DNA of 8,086 nt from Candidatus Dormiibacterota bacterium (lineage in GTDB: Bacteria; Chloroflexota; Dormibacteria; Aeolococcales; Bog-877): assembly GCA_003132265.1 (NCBI GenBank), contig PKXE01000195.1, positions 25,441 to 33,526 on the forward strand, given 5' to 3'. The notes below the pieces were generated by a model, which was not told the origin of the DNA, made no database searches, and saw only the letters and a program-made list of their open reading frames with translations. Positions 1-6,454 of this stretch are shown piece by piece. A program made the translations under genes and the position numbers. Positions within the stretch are counted from its first letter, which is position 1. Each line of letters begins with the position of its first letter.

Positions 1-820
1 CCTGGGCCGCGCAGACGTTGAGGGCATCCGCGTCGAGGACCAGGCTCGATTGGGCATTCCCTACCATCTGGAACAGTTCGTGGAGCAACTCCTCCGTCGC
101 GTCTGACTGGCCCAGGCCCGGTCCACAGACGATCGCCTGCGCCGACTCCAGGGTTGGCCTAGCTTGCCGCAGGGCGTCAGCTCCAAGCGGCGCCCCACCG
201 GAGCCGACCGGAACTCGAATCAGCTCCGGGGGGGCGCCGCCAATCTCCGGCCCTGCGGCCAGCGCCTTGACCTTGCCGGCTCCCCCCCGGAGGGCGCCCA
301 GGCTACAGAGGACGGCTGCTCCGGGAAACTCCGGGCTTCCCGCCACCACCACGACCGTGCCAAAGGTCCCCTTGTGGCTAGCACCCGGGCGATCCGGCAT
401 CTTGAGGTCCGGGGGCAATCGCCCCCAGAGCCATCTGCTTCTCCGGCCCAGCGGGGTCAGAGCCGCGACCGCGATCCCAAGGCCAGCGTCGTGAGTGAGG
501 CTGATCGTCAGTCCCTCGACCAGGTCGCCATCGACCGTGACCGTAGGTGCGCCCCCGGGGCGACGGACCACCGCGATCCGGCTGTAGAGCGGGATCGGCC
601 AGCCGAGCCCGCCAAAGACCTTGCGCACCGCCTCCTTGGCCGCCCACCGCGCGGCAAGTCGCTCGGGACGGTCTCGACAGTACTCCGCCTCATCGGGGGT
701 GAAGTACTTGGTCAGGAACTCGGGCCGACGTTCCACCAGCTCCCGGACCCGATCGACTGAACTGACGTCAACCCCAACCGAAAGGGGCGGATTCACGCCC
801 GGTTCGGCGGCCAGGTTCAC
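1..820 (-). CDS. AcpS-NnrD fusion: holo-ACP synthase joined to ADP/ATP-dependent NAD(P)H-hydrate dehydratase (3' end outside window)
   Basis: An open frame of 273 codons runs from GTG at 820 to the window edge with no stop. Residues about 13-121 are a complete AcpS domain, which moves 4'-phosphopantetheine from CoA to acyl carrier protein. It has GVDVSSVDRV with Mg-ligand Asp18, TPDEAEYC at 41-48, RWAAKEAVRKVFG with catalytic Glu63, and ISLTHDAGLGIAVA at 106-119. After a linker of about 25 residues, 148-273 match the Nnr C-terminal ribokinase-like dehydratase, which repairs hydrated NAD(P)H: SHKGTFG, VVVVAGS, PGAAVL, GGAGKV, GPGLG at 233-237 and DADALN at 263-268. The later NTGN/GTGD region lies beyond the edge. 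No YjeF-N epimerase domain separates the two. The GTG at 820 overlaps the glmS stop (GTGA), favouring translational coupling; GTG at 796 is an alternative that gives a more typical AcpS N-terminus. An in-frame ATG at 400 could start a separate dehydratase but has no clear ribosome site. Both domain calls are firm; that they are joined is read directly. Confidence 0.88.
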   Translation of the reverse strand, partial: MNLAAEPGVNPPLSVGVDVSSVDRVRELVERRPEFLTKYFTPDEAEYCRDRPERLAARWAAKEAVRKVFGGLGWPIPLYSRIAVVRRPGGAPTVTVDGDLVEGLTISLTHDAGLGIAVAALTPLGRRSRWLWGRLPPDLKMPDRPGASHKGTFGTVVVVAGSPEFPGAAVLCSLGALRGGAGKVKALAAGPEIGGAPPELIRVPVGSGGAPLGADALRQARPTLESAQAIVCGPGLGQSDATEELLHELFQMVGNAQSSLVLDADALNVCAAQ

Positions 821-2649
821 TCGACGGTGACGGACTTGGCCAGATTCCTCGGCCGGTCGACATCGAGCCCCTTGGTCATGGCGGCATGGTAGGCCAGCAG
901 CTGGCCCACCAGGGCAGTGGCCAGGGGCGCGACCGCCTCGGGCAGCCGCGGCACCTCGATCACGTGGTCGGCAACACCCTCTAACGCCGTGTCACCGTCG
1001 TTGGTGATCGCCAGGATCGGGCTCTGGCGGGCCTTGGATTCCTGGACGTTGCTGCGGATCTTCTCTCTCGTGGCGGACTCGGTCGCGAAGGCGACCACCG
1101 GCATGCCGGGATCCAAGAGCGCGATCGGCCCGTGCTTCAACTCCCCCGCGGGGTAGGCCTCGGCGTGGATGTAGGAGACCTCCTTCAGCTTGAGTGCCGC
1201 CTCCATCGCGACTGGGTAGTTGTACCCCCTACCCACATACAGCGCCGACTGGTACCCCGCCAGCCACTTACCCAGCGGGGCGATGGAGTCCTCGCGCGCC
1301 AGAATCTGTCTCTGGACAGCGGGGACCCACCGGAGGGCGGCGCCCAGCTCCCTTCGGTCCGCCTCAGGGAGGGAACCGCGGGCCTGGCCTAGCCTCATGG
1401 CCAGGAGCAGCCCGCAGGCCACCTGATTGACGAAGGTCTTGGTCGCCACCACGCAGATTTCGGGACCAGCGTGCATGTTGATGACCGCGTCGGCCTCCAG
1501 CGAAAGGGTGCTGCCGACCACATTGGTCAGCGCCAGCAGATGGCTGCCCTGGGCGCGGGCGAAGCGAGCGGCCGCCAGCGTATCCGCGGTCTCCCCCGAC
1601 TGGGAGATCGCGACCATTAGAGTCTTCCCGTCCGGCGGCTGAGGTCGGTAGCGCCACTCGGAAGCGACGTCGACCGCGACCGGTAGCCCGGTGATGTCTT
1701 CGATCGCGTACTTAGTGAGGAGCCCGGCGATGTAGGCGGTACCGGTGCCCACGATTTGGACCCGTTCAAACGCCCGCAGTTCGGCGTCGCCCAGCGCCCA
1801 GTCGGCGAACTCGACCCGGCCATCACCGAGGAGCCGCCCGCGGAGGGCGTTCTCCAGCGCCGCCGGCTGTTCGCTGATCTCCTTGGCCATGAAGCTGGGG
1901 AAGCCGCCGCGCTCGGCCTGGATCACGTCCCAGTCGACCCGGACCACCCGCGGCACCGACTCGGTGCCGTCGACTATTGAACTGATCACCGGCCCGACCG
2001 GGCTCAGGACCGCCATGTCTCCCTCACCCAGAACCAGGGCCTGCTTGGTGTAGGGGATGATCGCGGTCAGATCAGAGCTGAGGAACCACTCATCCCGGCC
2101 CACCCCGACCACCAAGGGGGCATTGAGGCGGGCCCCGATAAGGGTGTCAGGGTCAGTCGAACTCAGAACCACCACGGCGTAGGCACCGGTCAGCCGACCG
2201 AGGGCGCGGCGGGTGGCGGCCACCAGGTCGCCGGCGTAGTACTCCTCGATCAGGTGGGGAACCACCTCGCTGTCAGTGTCGGAGCTGAATTCGTGGCCGC
2301 CGTCGATGAGCTCCCGCTTGAGCTCGGCAAAGTTCTCGATGATCCCGTTGTGGATCACGAAGAAACGGCCGGTGCAGTCGCTGTGCGGATGGGCGTTGGC
2401 GTAGGTGGGACGACCATGGGTCGCCCAGCGGGTGTGACCCATCCCGACCCGCCCTGAGATCTCCATACCATTGATCTTGGCGAGCAGGGTCTCGACCTTG
2501 CCAGGGGCCTTGATCGCAGTCGGGGTGCCGTCAGCGGCGAGAACCACCACTCCGGCGGAGTCATAGCCGCGATACTCCAGCCGCTTCAGGCTGTCAAGCA
2601 GGAGCGGAGCGGCGGCGCGAGGCCCCAGGTAGCCGATGATCCCGCACAA
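817..2649 (-). CDS. glmS: Glutamine--fructose-6-phosphate aminotransferase (isomerizing)
   Basis: Cytosolic enzyme making glucosamine-6-phosphate from fructose-6-phosphate and glutamine, the first committed step to UDP-GlcNAc and peptidoglycan. The protein is 610 residues, as in E. coli (609). The N-terminal class II amidotransferase domain shows CGIIGYLG with nucleophile Cys2, LEYRGYDSAG at 24-33, HTRWATHG at 72-79, and HNGIIENF. The C-terminal part holds two SIS isomerase domains: VGTGTAY, SQSGETADT, EICVVATKTF, GRGYNYPVAMEAALKLKE, AEAYPAGELKHGP and the terminal RPRNLAKSVTVE, whose Lys605 is the sugar-binding lysine. I chose TTG at 2649 because it puts the catalytic cysteine right after the initiator methionine. 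The in-frame ATG at 2676 would bury it behind nine more residues, unless these are removed as a propeptide as in some PurF enzymes. It follows cdaR after 85 bases and its stop overlaps the start of the acpS fusion. No glmM is adjacent. Confidence 0.97.
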   Translation of the reverse strand: MCGIIGYLGPRAAAPLLLDSLKRLEYRGYDSAGVVVLAADGTPTAIKAPGKVETLLAKINGMEISGRVGMGHTRWATHGRPTYANAHPHSDCTGRFFVIHNGIIENFAELKRELIDGGHEFSSDTDSEVVPHLIEEYYAGDLVAATRRALGRLTGAYAVVVLSSTDPDTLIGARLNAPLVVGVGRDEWFLSSDLTAIIPYTKQALVLGEGDMAVLSPVGPVISSIVDGTESVPRVVRVDWDVIQAERGGFPSFMAKEISEQPAALENALRGRLLGDGRVEFADWALGDAELRAFERVQIVGTGTAYIAGLLTKYAIEDITGLPVAVDVASEWRYRPQPPDGKTLMVAISQSGETADTLAAARFARAQGSHLLALTNVVGSTLSLEADAVINMHAGPEICVVATKTFVNQVACGLLLAMRLGQARGSLPEADRRELGAALRWVPAVQRQILAREDSIAPLGKWLAGYQSALYVGRGYNYPVAMEAALKLKEVSYIHAEAYPAGELKHGPIALLDPGMPVVAFATESATREKIRSNVQESKARQSPILAITNDGDTALEGVADHVIEVPRLPEAVAPLATALVGQLLAYHAAMTKGLDVDRPRNLAKSVTVE

Positions 2650-2734
2650 AGCCTTCCGAGCTACCTCCCACTCCATCCGCGACGTTCCGTGATCACCAAC
2701 GGCCCCCGCCAGCCCCAGGTTACTGCTTGCCGGG
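2650..2734 (-). other. cdaR-glmS intergenic leader
   Basis: This 85-base gap is the longest non-coding stretch in the window. It is G/C-rich and contains the 8-base palindrome GTGATCAC near 2690, but I see no convincing -35/-10 pair and no stem followed by a U run. It is too short for a glmS ribozyme of the Firmicutes type. It probably acts only as the glmS translation leader, though a weak internal promoter cannot be excluded by eye. Confidence 0.5.
2663..2669 (-). promoter_or_regulatory. Probable ribosome binding site of glmS
   Basis: The minus strand reads GGGAGGT here, 13 bases before the TTG start at 2649. The spacing is long but the match to the anti-Shine-Dalgarno is good. It lies inside the coding region that would exist if ATG 2676 were used, so it supports the TTG start. 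A second purine run, GGAAGG, lies 2 bases before the TTG, too close to be the main site. Confidence 0.5.
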
Positions 2735-3724
2735 TCAAGGGGTCGGAGCTGGAGTAGGGGTGGGTGAAGCCGAGGCGACCGGGGCGATCGTGATGACCAC
2801 GCTCGCGACGGTGCTGGATAGGCTCGTCCCGGTCGGGGTGACCAGCAGGGCGTTGACCGTTTCGCTGGAGGTGGCGTGGGCCAGATCGATCGGCTGGGTA
2901 CTGACCGCGGTAAGCGCAGTGAGCACCGAGGCGGGACCGGTGGCCGTGATGGTGAGAGGGATGACCTGCCACCCAGTCACGATGTAGCCCGACGGTGGCT
3001 GGCCGTTTCCGGAGAACGTGACCCTGACGGGTAGCACCGACTGGGTGGTCTTCGAGGCAATCACCACCCCCACGCTGACCACCGAAGGAGTCACCGAAAC
3101 CTCCGAGCCCAAGCCCAGGCCGGCACTGTTGGTGATCTTGACCGTCTCGGAGTAGGTCAGCGAGGTGCGCCCCGTAGCCAGATTCACGCTGGCCACGGCC
3201 TGCACGTTGGCCAACACGCTCTCGGGCCCCTCGACGGTGACGTTCGCCGGGGTGATCACGGTCTTGGCGGTGTTCACGGTGAAGCCGGCGGGGGGTGCCG
3301 CGCTCACGTAGAAGTGCACGGGGATGGAGCGCTTGGTCTCCCGGTCGATGAACACCGACACCCTCTGCGGCTTCGACCAGATCCAGACGTTGGGATCGGT
3401 CTTCTCCACCTTGAGGGGGACTTGGTATTCGCCAGGCTTGACGATGTGACTCAGGTCGGCCTCAGCCGAAAGGTGCCTCGGCACCTCCAGGTTCCTGACA
3501 TTGCTGGCCACTCCAGCGACTCTGACGGCCACCGCGGCGATGGGATGCAGCAGCACCAGCCCCGAGTGCAGGACCCCGCGGGACTGCACGTGTACGTTAT
3601 AGGTCGTGATCGCTGGCGGATCGCTGGCGTAGACCACCCCCACCCACATGCCGCAGGCGACGACCACCGCGATCAGCTTGAGCTGGAAATTGCGAGTGAT
3701 GAGCTTGGGCAGCCGACGGATCAT
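2735..3724 (-). CDS. cdaR: CdaR: YbbR-repeat membrane regulator of the diadenylate cyclase
   Basis: A 329-residue protein anchored by one N-terminal membrane segment (about 15-33, NFQLKLIAVVVACGMWVGVV, the usual YbbR-family signature) with the rest outside the membrane. Three YbbR-type beta repeats can be seen at about 40-126, 130-222 and 226-315. The second and third each contain a 'P(V/L)xVxF ... P.GY/F ... VxGP.SVL' pattern: PVHFYVSAAPPAGFTV with GPESVLANV, and PVRVTFSGNGQPPSGYIV with GPASVLTAL. The protein ends in a low-complexity Ala/Ser/Pro/Thr tail (PTPTPAPTP). In Bacillus and Listeria relatives CdaR binds CdaA and tunes c-di-AMP synthesis. Its ATG overlaps the cdaA stop (ATGA), so the two are probably made together. 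The family call rests on the membrane signature, the repeats and the neighbour; the regulatory sign (activator or inhibitor) cannot be read from sequence. Confidence 0.92.
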   Translation of the reverse strand: MIRRLPKLITRNFQLKLIAVVVACGMWVGVVYASDPPAITTYNVHVQSRGVLHSGLVLLHPIAAVAVRVAGVASNVRNLEVPRHLSAEADLSHIVKPGEYQVPLKVEKTDPNVWIWSKPQRVSVFIDRETKRSIPVHFYVSAAPPAGFTVNTAKTVITPANVTVEGPESVLANVQAVASVNLATGRTSLTYSETVKITNSAGLGLGSEVSVTPSVVSVGVVIASKTTQSVLPVRVTFSGNGQPPSGYIVTGWQVIPLTITATGPASVLTALTAVSTQPIDLAHATSSETVNALLVTPTGTSLSSTVASVVITIAPVASASPTPTPAPTP

Positions 3725-4620
3725 GGCCGGTCCGCCCCCGGGACCGCCGCCGCCCCGCGCGACCCGCGGCCGAGCAGGCGGAGGCTACGGCGGTGGCGCT
3801 CGTAGAGCGGCAGCCGGTAGAAAGCGCCCAACCGGTTGGTGAGCGCGTCTACGTCCAGCTCCCGCTGAAGTTCCCCTCCCAACGCCAGGCTGACCCGCCC
3901 CGACTCCTCCGACACGATGACCACGGCCGCGTCGGTCGCCTGGCTGAGCCCAATGGCCGCCCGATGGCGGGTCCCAACCCGGCCGTGGGTGCCAGTTTGT
4001 TCCGCCAACGGCAACACGCACCCGGCCGCGACGATCCGGCCGTGCCTAATCAAGGCGGCTCCATCATGGAGCGGTGAGCGGTAGGTGAAGACGGTGACCA
4101 GGGTCTCCGCGCTGAGAATTGCATCCATCCGGACTCCGGTGACCGCGATCTCCTCCAGCCCGATGTTGCCCTGGAGAACTATCAAAGCGCCCGTCGCCGC
4201 CTCCGCCAGGCGCATGGTGGCCCGGACCACCTCATCGACGTCCCGTTTGAGCTCCGCGGTCTGGGGCGCCAAGAGCCCTGGCCGGATCCCACCCAGGCGA
4301 CCCATCTGGTCCAAGGCCCGGCGCAGCTCCGGTTGGAAGAGGATCACGACGGCGATCAGGATCACGGCGCTGCCGTTGGTGAAGATGAACTTCAGCACTG
4401 GCAGGTTGAGGATGTTGGCGATCGCGCCCAAGGCGCCGATCAGCAGCAAGCCGAGCAGCAACTGGACAGCCTGCGTCCCCCGGATCAGGACCAGCAGCCG
4501 GTAGGCGAGGAAGGCGATGATCAGGACGTCGAGGATGGACCGCCAGCCCACCGTCTGCAGCAGGACGCGGGCCGCCTCTCCAAGGTTGAGACTGCCAACC
4601 GCCACGGGCAGCCCGGTCAT
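3721..4620 (-). CDS. cdaA: Diadenylate cyclase CdaA (membrane-bound, DisA_N domain)
   Basis: Makes cyclic di-AMP from two ATP at the membrane; c-di-AMP controls potassium and osmolyte balance and wall homeostasis. The 299-residue protein has three predicted membrane helices at about 28-46, 51-71 and 77-95, then a short amphipathic linker and the DisA_N catalytic domain from about 100 to 265. The two catalytic signatures are intact: PLHDGAALI with D186-G187-A188, and GTRHRAAIGLS with R218-H219-R220. They are followed by VVIVSEESGRVSLA. The C-terminal 25 residues are basic and Gly/Ala-rich. The length and helix count fit CdaA rather than DisA (no helix-hairpin-helix DNA-binding part) or CdaS. 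It starts with ATG overlapping the argF stop (ATGA) and its own stop overlaps cdaR, so it depends on coupled translation; no independent ribosome site is evident. Confidence 0.96.
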   Translation of the reverse strand: MTGLPVAVGSLNLGEAARVLLQTVGWRSILDVLIIAFLAYRLLVLIRGTQAVQLLLGLLLIGALGAIANILNLPVLKFIFTNGSAVILIAVVILFQPELRRALDQMGRLGGIRPGLLAPQTAELKRDVDEVVRATMRLAEAATGALIVLQGNIGLEEIAVTGVRMDAILSAETLVTVFTYRSPLHDGAALIRHGRIVAAGCVLPLAEQTGTHGRVGTRHRAAIGLSQATDAAVVIVSEESGRVSLALGGELQRELDVDALTNRLGAFYRLPLYERHRRSLRLLGRGSRGAAAVPGADRP

Positions 4621-5540
4621 GGTGCCGCCGCGGCAGGCGCGAAGATGCCCAGAAGCAGGGCCAGCTGCACCCAGAACCGGTTCTCGGCCTGGGCGAAGAC
4701 GACCGACTGGGGCCCATCTAGGACTTCATCGGTGATCTCTTCGCCGCGGTGGGCTGGCAGGCAGTGCATGACTTTGGCGCTCTGGGGGGCCTTGGCCAAG
4801 AGCGACTGATTCACCTGGTAGGGGCCGAAGTCCTGGCGCCGATCCTCATGCTGCTCCTCCTGGCCCATGGAGGTCCAGACGTCGGTGTAGATGATCTCGG
4901 TATCCGCCAGCGCCGAGTCGAGCTCGGAGGTGGGGAAAGGAGGTGAGTATCCGGGCGGCGTCACCACCCGGAGGTCCAAGCCCACCACCTCGGCCGCTTC
5001 CATCCACGAGTTGCAGACGTTGTTGCCGTCCCCGACGAAGGTGATCCGAGCGCCTTCCAAGTGTCCCAGCTGCTCTTGGACGGTGAGGCAGTCAGCGAGG
5101 ATCTGGCAGGGGTGGCCCCGATCGGTCATGGCGTTGATCACCGGCCCTTGCATGGCCTGGGCTAAGCCCCTCAGGTCACGGTCAGATGGGACCCTGGCGA
5201 CCAAGCCGACGACAAAGCGGTCGAGGATGCGGCCGACGTCGGCCACCGACTCGCGGCGTCCCATGTCGATCTCCCGGTCGAAGAGAGCAATGGGATGGCC
5301 GCCCAGGCGATGGACGGCAGCTTCGAAAGAGACCCTGGTCCGGTTGCTTGGTCGAAGGAAGATCATGGCGACCGAGTTCCGGGCCAGCGGCGTTCCCGGG
5401 TCGAGGCCGCCCTTCAGTTGGGAGGCGATCTCCAGAAGATCGAGCAGCTCCTCGCGGCTGAGATCGGATACCGCTAGAAAGTCGCGTCCGCGCAGTGCTT
5501 CGCCCAATTCACCCCATGGCTGTGTTCGGACCCCACCCAA
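4617..5540 (-). CDS. argF: Ornithine carbamoyltransferase
   Basis: Joins carbamoyl phosphate and ornithine to citrulline in arginine synthesis; cytosolic, usually a trimer. The frame has up to 307 residues. Carbamoyl-phosphate loop: RPSNRTRVSFE with SNRTR at 65-69, where most relatives have STRTR. Other family signatures are HPCQILAD at 143-150, VGDGNNVCNSWM at 169-180 joining the two domains, DVWTSMGQE at 220-228, HEDRRQDFGPYQVN at 231-244, and the ornithine-loop cysteine in MHCLPAHRGEEITDEV. These favour ornithine over aspartate, putrescine or acetylornithine as acceptor. The start is uncertain: TTG at 5540 gives an extra N-terminal stretch, while TTG at 5507 begins just before the conserved LRGRDFL; neither has a strong ribosome site and no ATG or GTG is available in frame. 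It lies 42 bases after rpsI and overlaps cdaA. Finding an arginine gene between ribosomal and c-di-AMP genes is unusual. Confidence 0.93.
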   Translation of the reverse strand: MGGVRTQPWGELGEALRGRDFLAVSDLSREELLDLLEIASQLKGGLDPGTPLARNSVAMIFLRPSNRTRVSFEAAVHRLGGHPIALFDREIDMGRRESVADVGRILDRFVVGLVARVPSDRDLRGLAQAMQGPVINAMTDRGHPCQILADCLTVQEQLGHLEGARITFVGDGNNVCNSWMEAAEVVGLDLRVVTPPGYSPPFPTSELDSALADTEIIYTDVWTSMGQEEQHEDRRQDFGPYQVNQSLLAKAPQSAKVMHCLPAHRGEEITDEVLDGPQSVVFAQAENRFWVQLALLLGIFAPAAAAP

Positions 5541-5548
5541 ATGGCGGG
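5531..5548 (-). other. GC-rich hairpin over the upstream argF start
   Basis: On the minus strand CCCGCC (5548-5543) can pair with GGTGGG (5537-5532), giving six pairs including one G-U and a five-base loop ATTTG that contains the candidate TTG start at 5540. No U run follows, so it does not look like an intrinsic terminator. The structure is small enough to be chance in GC-rich DNA. If real, it would hinder initiation at TTG 5540 and favour TTG 5507. Confidence 0.3.
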
Positions 5549-5582
5549 ACTGGTATTGGAACGGGTGTGGGTAGGGGTGGTT

Positions 5583-5987
5583 TCAGCGCTTGGTGTACTG
5601 GGGAGCTTTCCGGGCCCGCTTCAGGCCCGGCTTCTTGCGCTCCTTCATCCGCGGGTCGCGGGTCATCAGCCCGGCCGCCTTGAGTGGCCCGCGTAGTTCA
5701 GCGTCCCAGGCACACAGAGCCCGCGCCAGTCCGTGCGCGACCGCCCCGGCCTGTCCCGAGACTCCACCCCCGACCACCTTCACCGAGATCCGGAAGCGGT
5801 CAGCCAAGCCCACGACCTGTAGCGGCCGCAGAGCGGCCTGCTCCAGCTCCCGACGCCCAAAGTGACGCAGCGGCTCCCGGTCGTTGATGACCGCCGTGCC
5901 ATCACCAGGGTAGATGCGCACCCGGGCCACCGCCGTCTTGCGACGGCCGGTGCCGTAGGAGTATCGCGTCTGGTCTTGCTCGGTCAA
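5583..5987 (-). CDS. rpsI: 30S ribosomal protein S9 (uS9)
   Basis: Small-subunit ribosomal protein whose C-terminal tail reaches the P-site tRNA. The 134-residue product shows the family pattern throughout: YGTGRRKTAVARVRI near the start, GVSGQAGAVAHGLARAL in the middle, and the basic end LMTRDPRMKERKKPGLKRARKAPQYTKR-type tail closing with the invariant Lys-Arg. The start is TTG at 5987, overlapping the rplM TGA; no ATG or GTG lies between it and the conserved region, and an AGAGGT sits 9 bases upstream. It follows rplM as in nearly all bacteria, and the pair is co-transcribed and co-translated. Confidence 0.97.
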   Translation of the reverse strand: MTEQDQTRYSYGTGRRKTAVARVRIYPGDGTAVINDREPLRHFGRRELEQAALRPLQVVGLADRFRISVKVVGGGVSGQAGAVAHGLARALCAWDAELRGPLKAAGLMTRDPRMKERKKPGLKRARKAPQYTKR

Positions 5988-6454
5988 AGCTTCACTACCT
6001 CTGCGTGGTCGCCGAACTTGATCGCCACCGGCTGCTGAGCCGTGTGGGGGTGCTCACTGCCCGGGTAGATCTTGAGTCGCCGCAGCTGGCGGTCACCGAG
6101 GTTATTGTGCTGCAGCATCCCGCGCACTGCCTCCCGCAACGGCGCCGTCGGATCGCGATCGACCAATTCCTGGTAGGTGCGCTCCCGGCGGCCGCCAGGG
6201 TATCCACTGTAGCGGTCGTAGATCTTGTCAGTGCGCTTGGCGCCAGTGACCACGATCTCGGAGGCGTTGATGACGATCACCTGGTCGCCACAGAGCGCGT
6301 GGGGGGTGTAGGTAGGCCGGTGCTTGCCTCGCAGAATCCGGGCCAGGTTGACCGCCAGCCGACCGAGAGTCGCTCCCCGGGCATCAACCAGCACCCACTC
6401 CTCCTGACCCGGCTTCTCGACCGCTACGAAGCTCCGTTGGGCGACCGTGCTCAC
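5984..6454 (-). CDS. rplM: 50S ribosomal protein L13 (uL13)
   Basis: Early-assembling large-subunit protein that binds 23S rRNA. From GTG at 6454 the product has 156 residues, slightly above the usual 140-150 because of a short N-terminal extension. The family core is plain: WVLVDARGATLGRLA, LRGKHRPTYTPH, GDQVIVINAS, SGYPGGRRERTY, AVRGMLQHNNLG and YPGSEHPHTAQQP. I chose GTG at 6454 because it has a perfect GGAGGT 6 bases upstream and overlaps the truA stop as GTGA. A longer frame back to 6496 exists but would run its first 14 residues inside truA without a ribosome site. GMLQ replaces the more common GMLP, a mild change. Confidence 0.97.
   Translation of the reverse strand: MSTVAQRSFVAVEKPGQEEWVLVDARGATLGRLAVNLARILRGKHRPTYTPHALCGDQVIVINASEIVVTGAKRTDKIYDRYSGYPGGRRERTYQELVDRDPTAPLREAVRGMLQHNNLGDRQLRRLKIYPGSEHPHTAQQPVAIKFGDHAEVVKL
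5997..6002 (-). promoter_or_regulatory. Ribosome binding site of rpsI
   Basis: The minus strand reads AGAGGT inside the end of rplM, with 9 bases before the TTG start at 5987. This fixes the non-ATG start of rpsI. Confidence 0.7.

Noticed and set aside
164..760. Plus-strand open frame of about 198 codons opposite the acpS-nnrD frame
   Set aside because: It uses the same codon register as the real minus-strand gene, so low stop frequency in GC-rich DNA explains it. Its translation is Arg/Pro-rich and resembles no family I know, while the minus strand gives clear AcpS and NnrD motifs.
2650..2734. glmS ribozyme or other riboswitch upstream of glmS
   Set aside because: The gap is only 85 bases, shorter than the known ribozyme, and I see none of its pseudoknotted core.
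2690..2740. Possible sigma-70 promoter (TTGACC at the cdaR stop)
   Set aside because: The only -10-like sequence, TAACCT, is 10 bases downstream, too close, and no better partner lies at 16-18 bases.
4085..4809. Plus-strand open frames opposite cdaA and argF
   Set aside because: They are antisense shadows with low-complexity Asp/Gln- or Ser/Arg-rich translations and no recognisable domain; the minus-strand genes are unambiguous.
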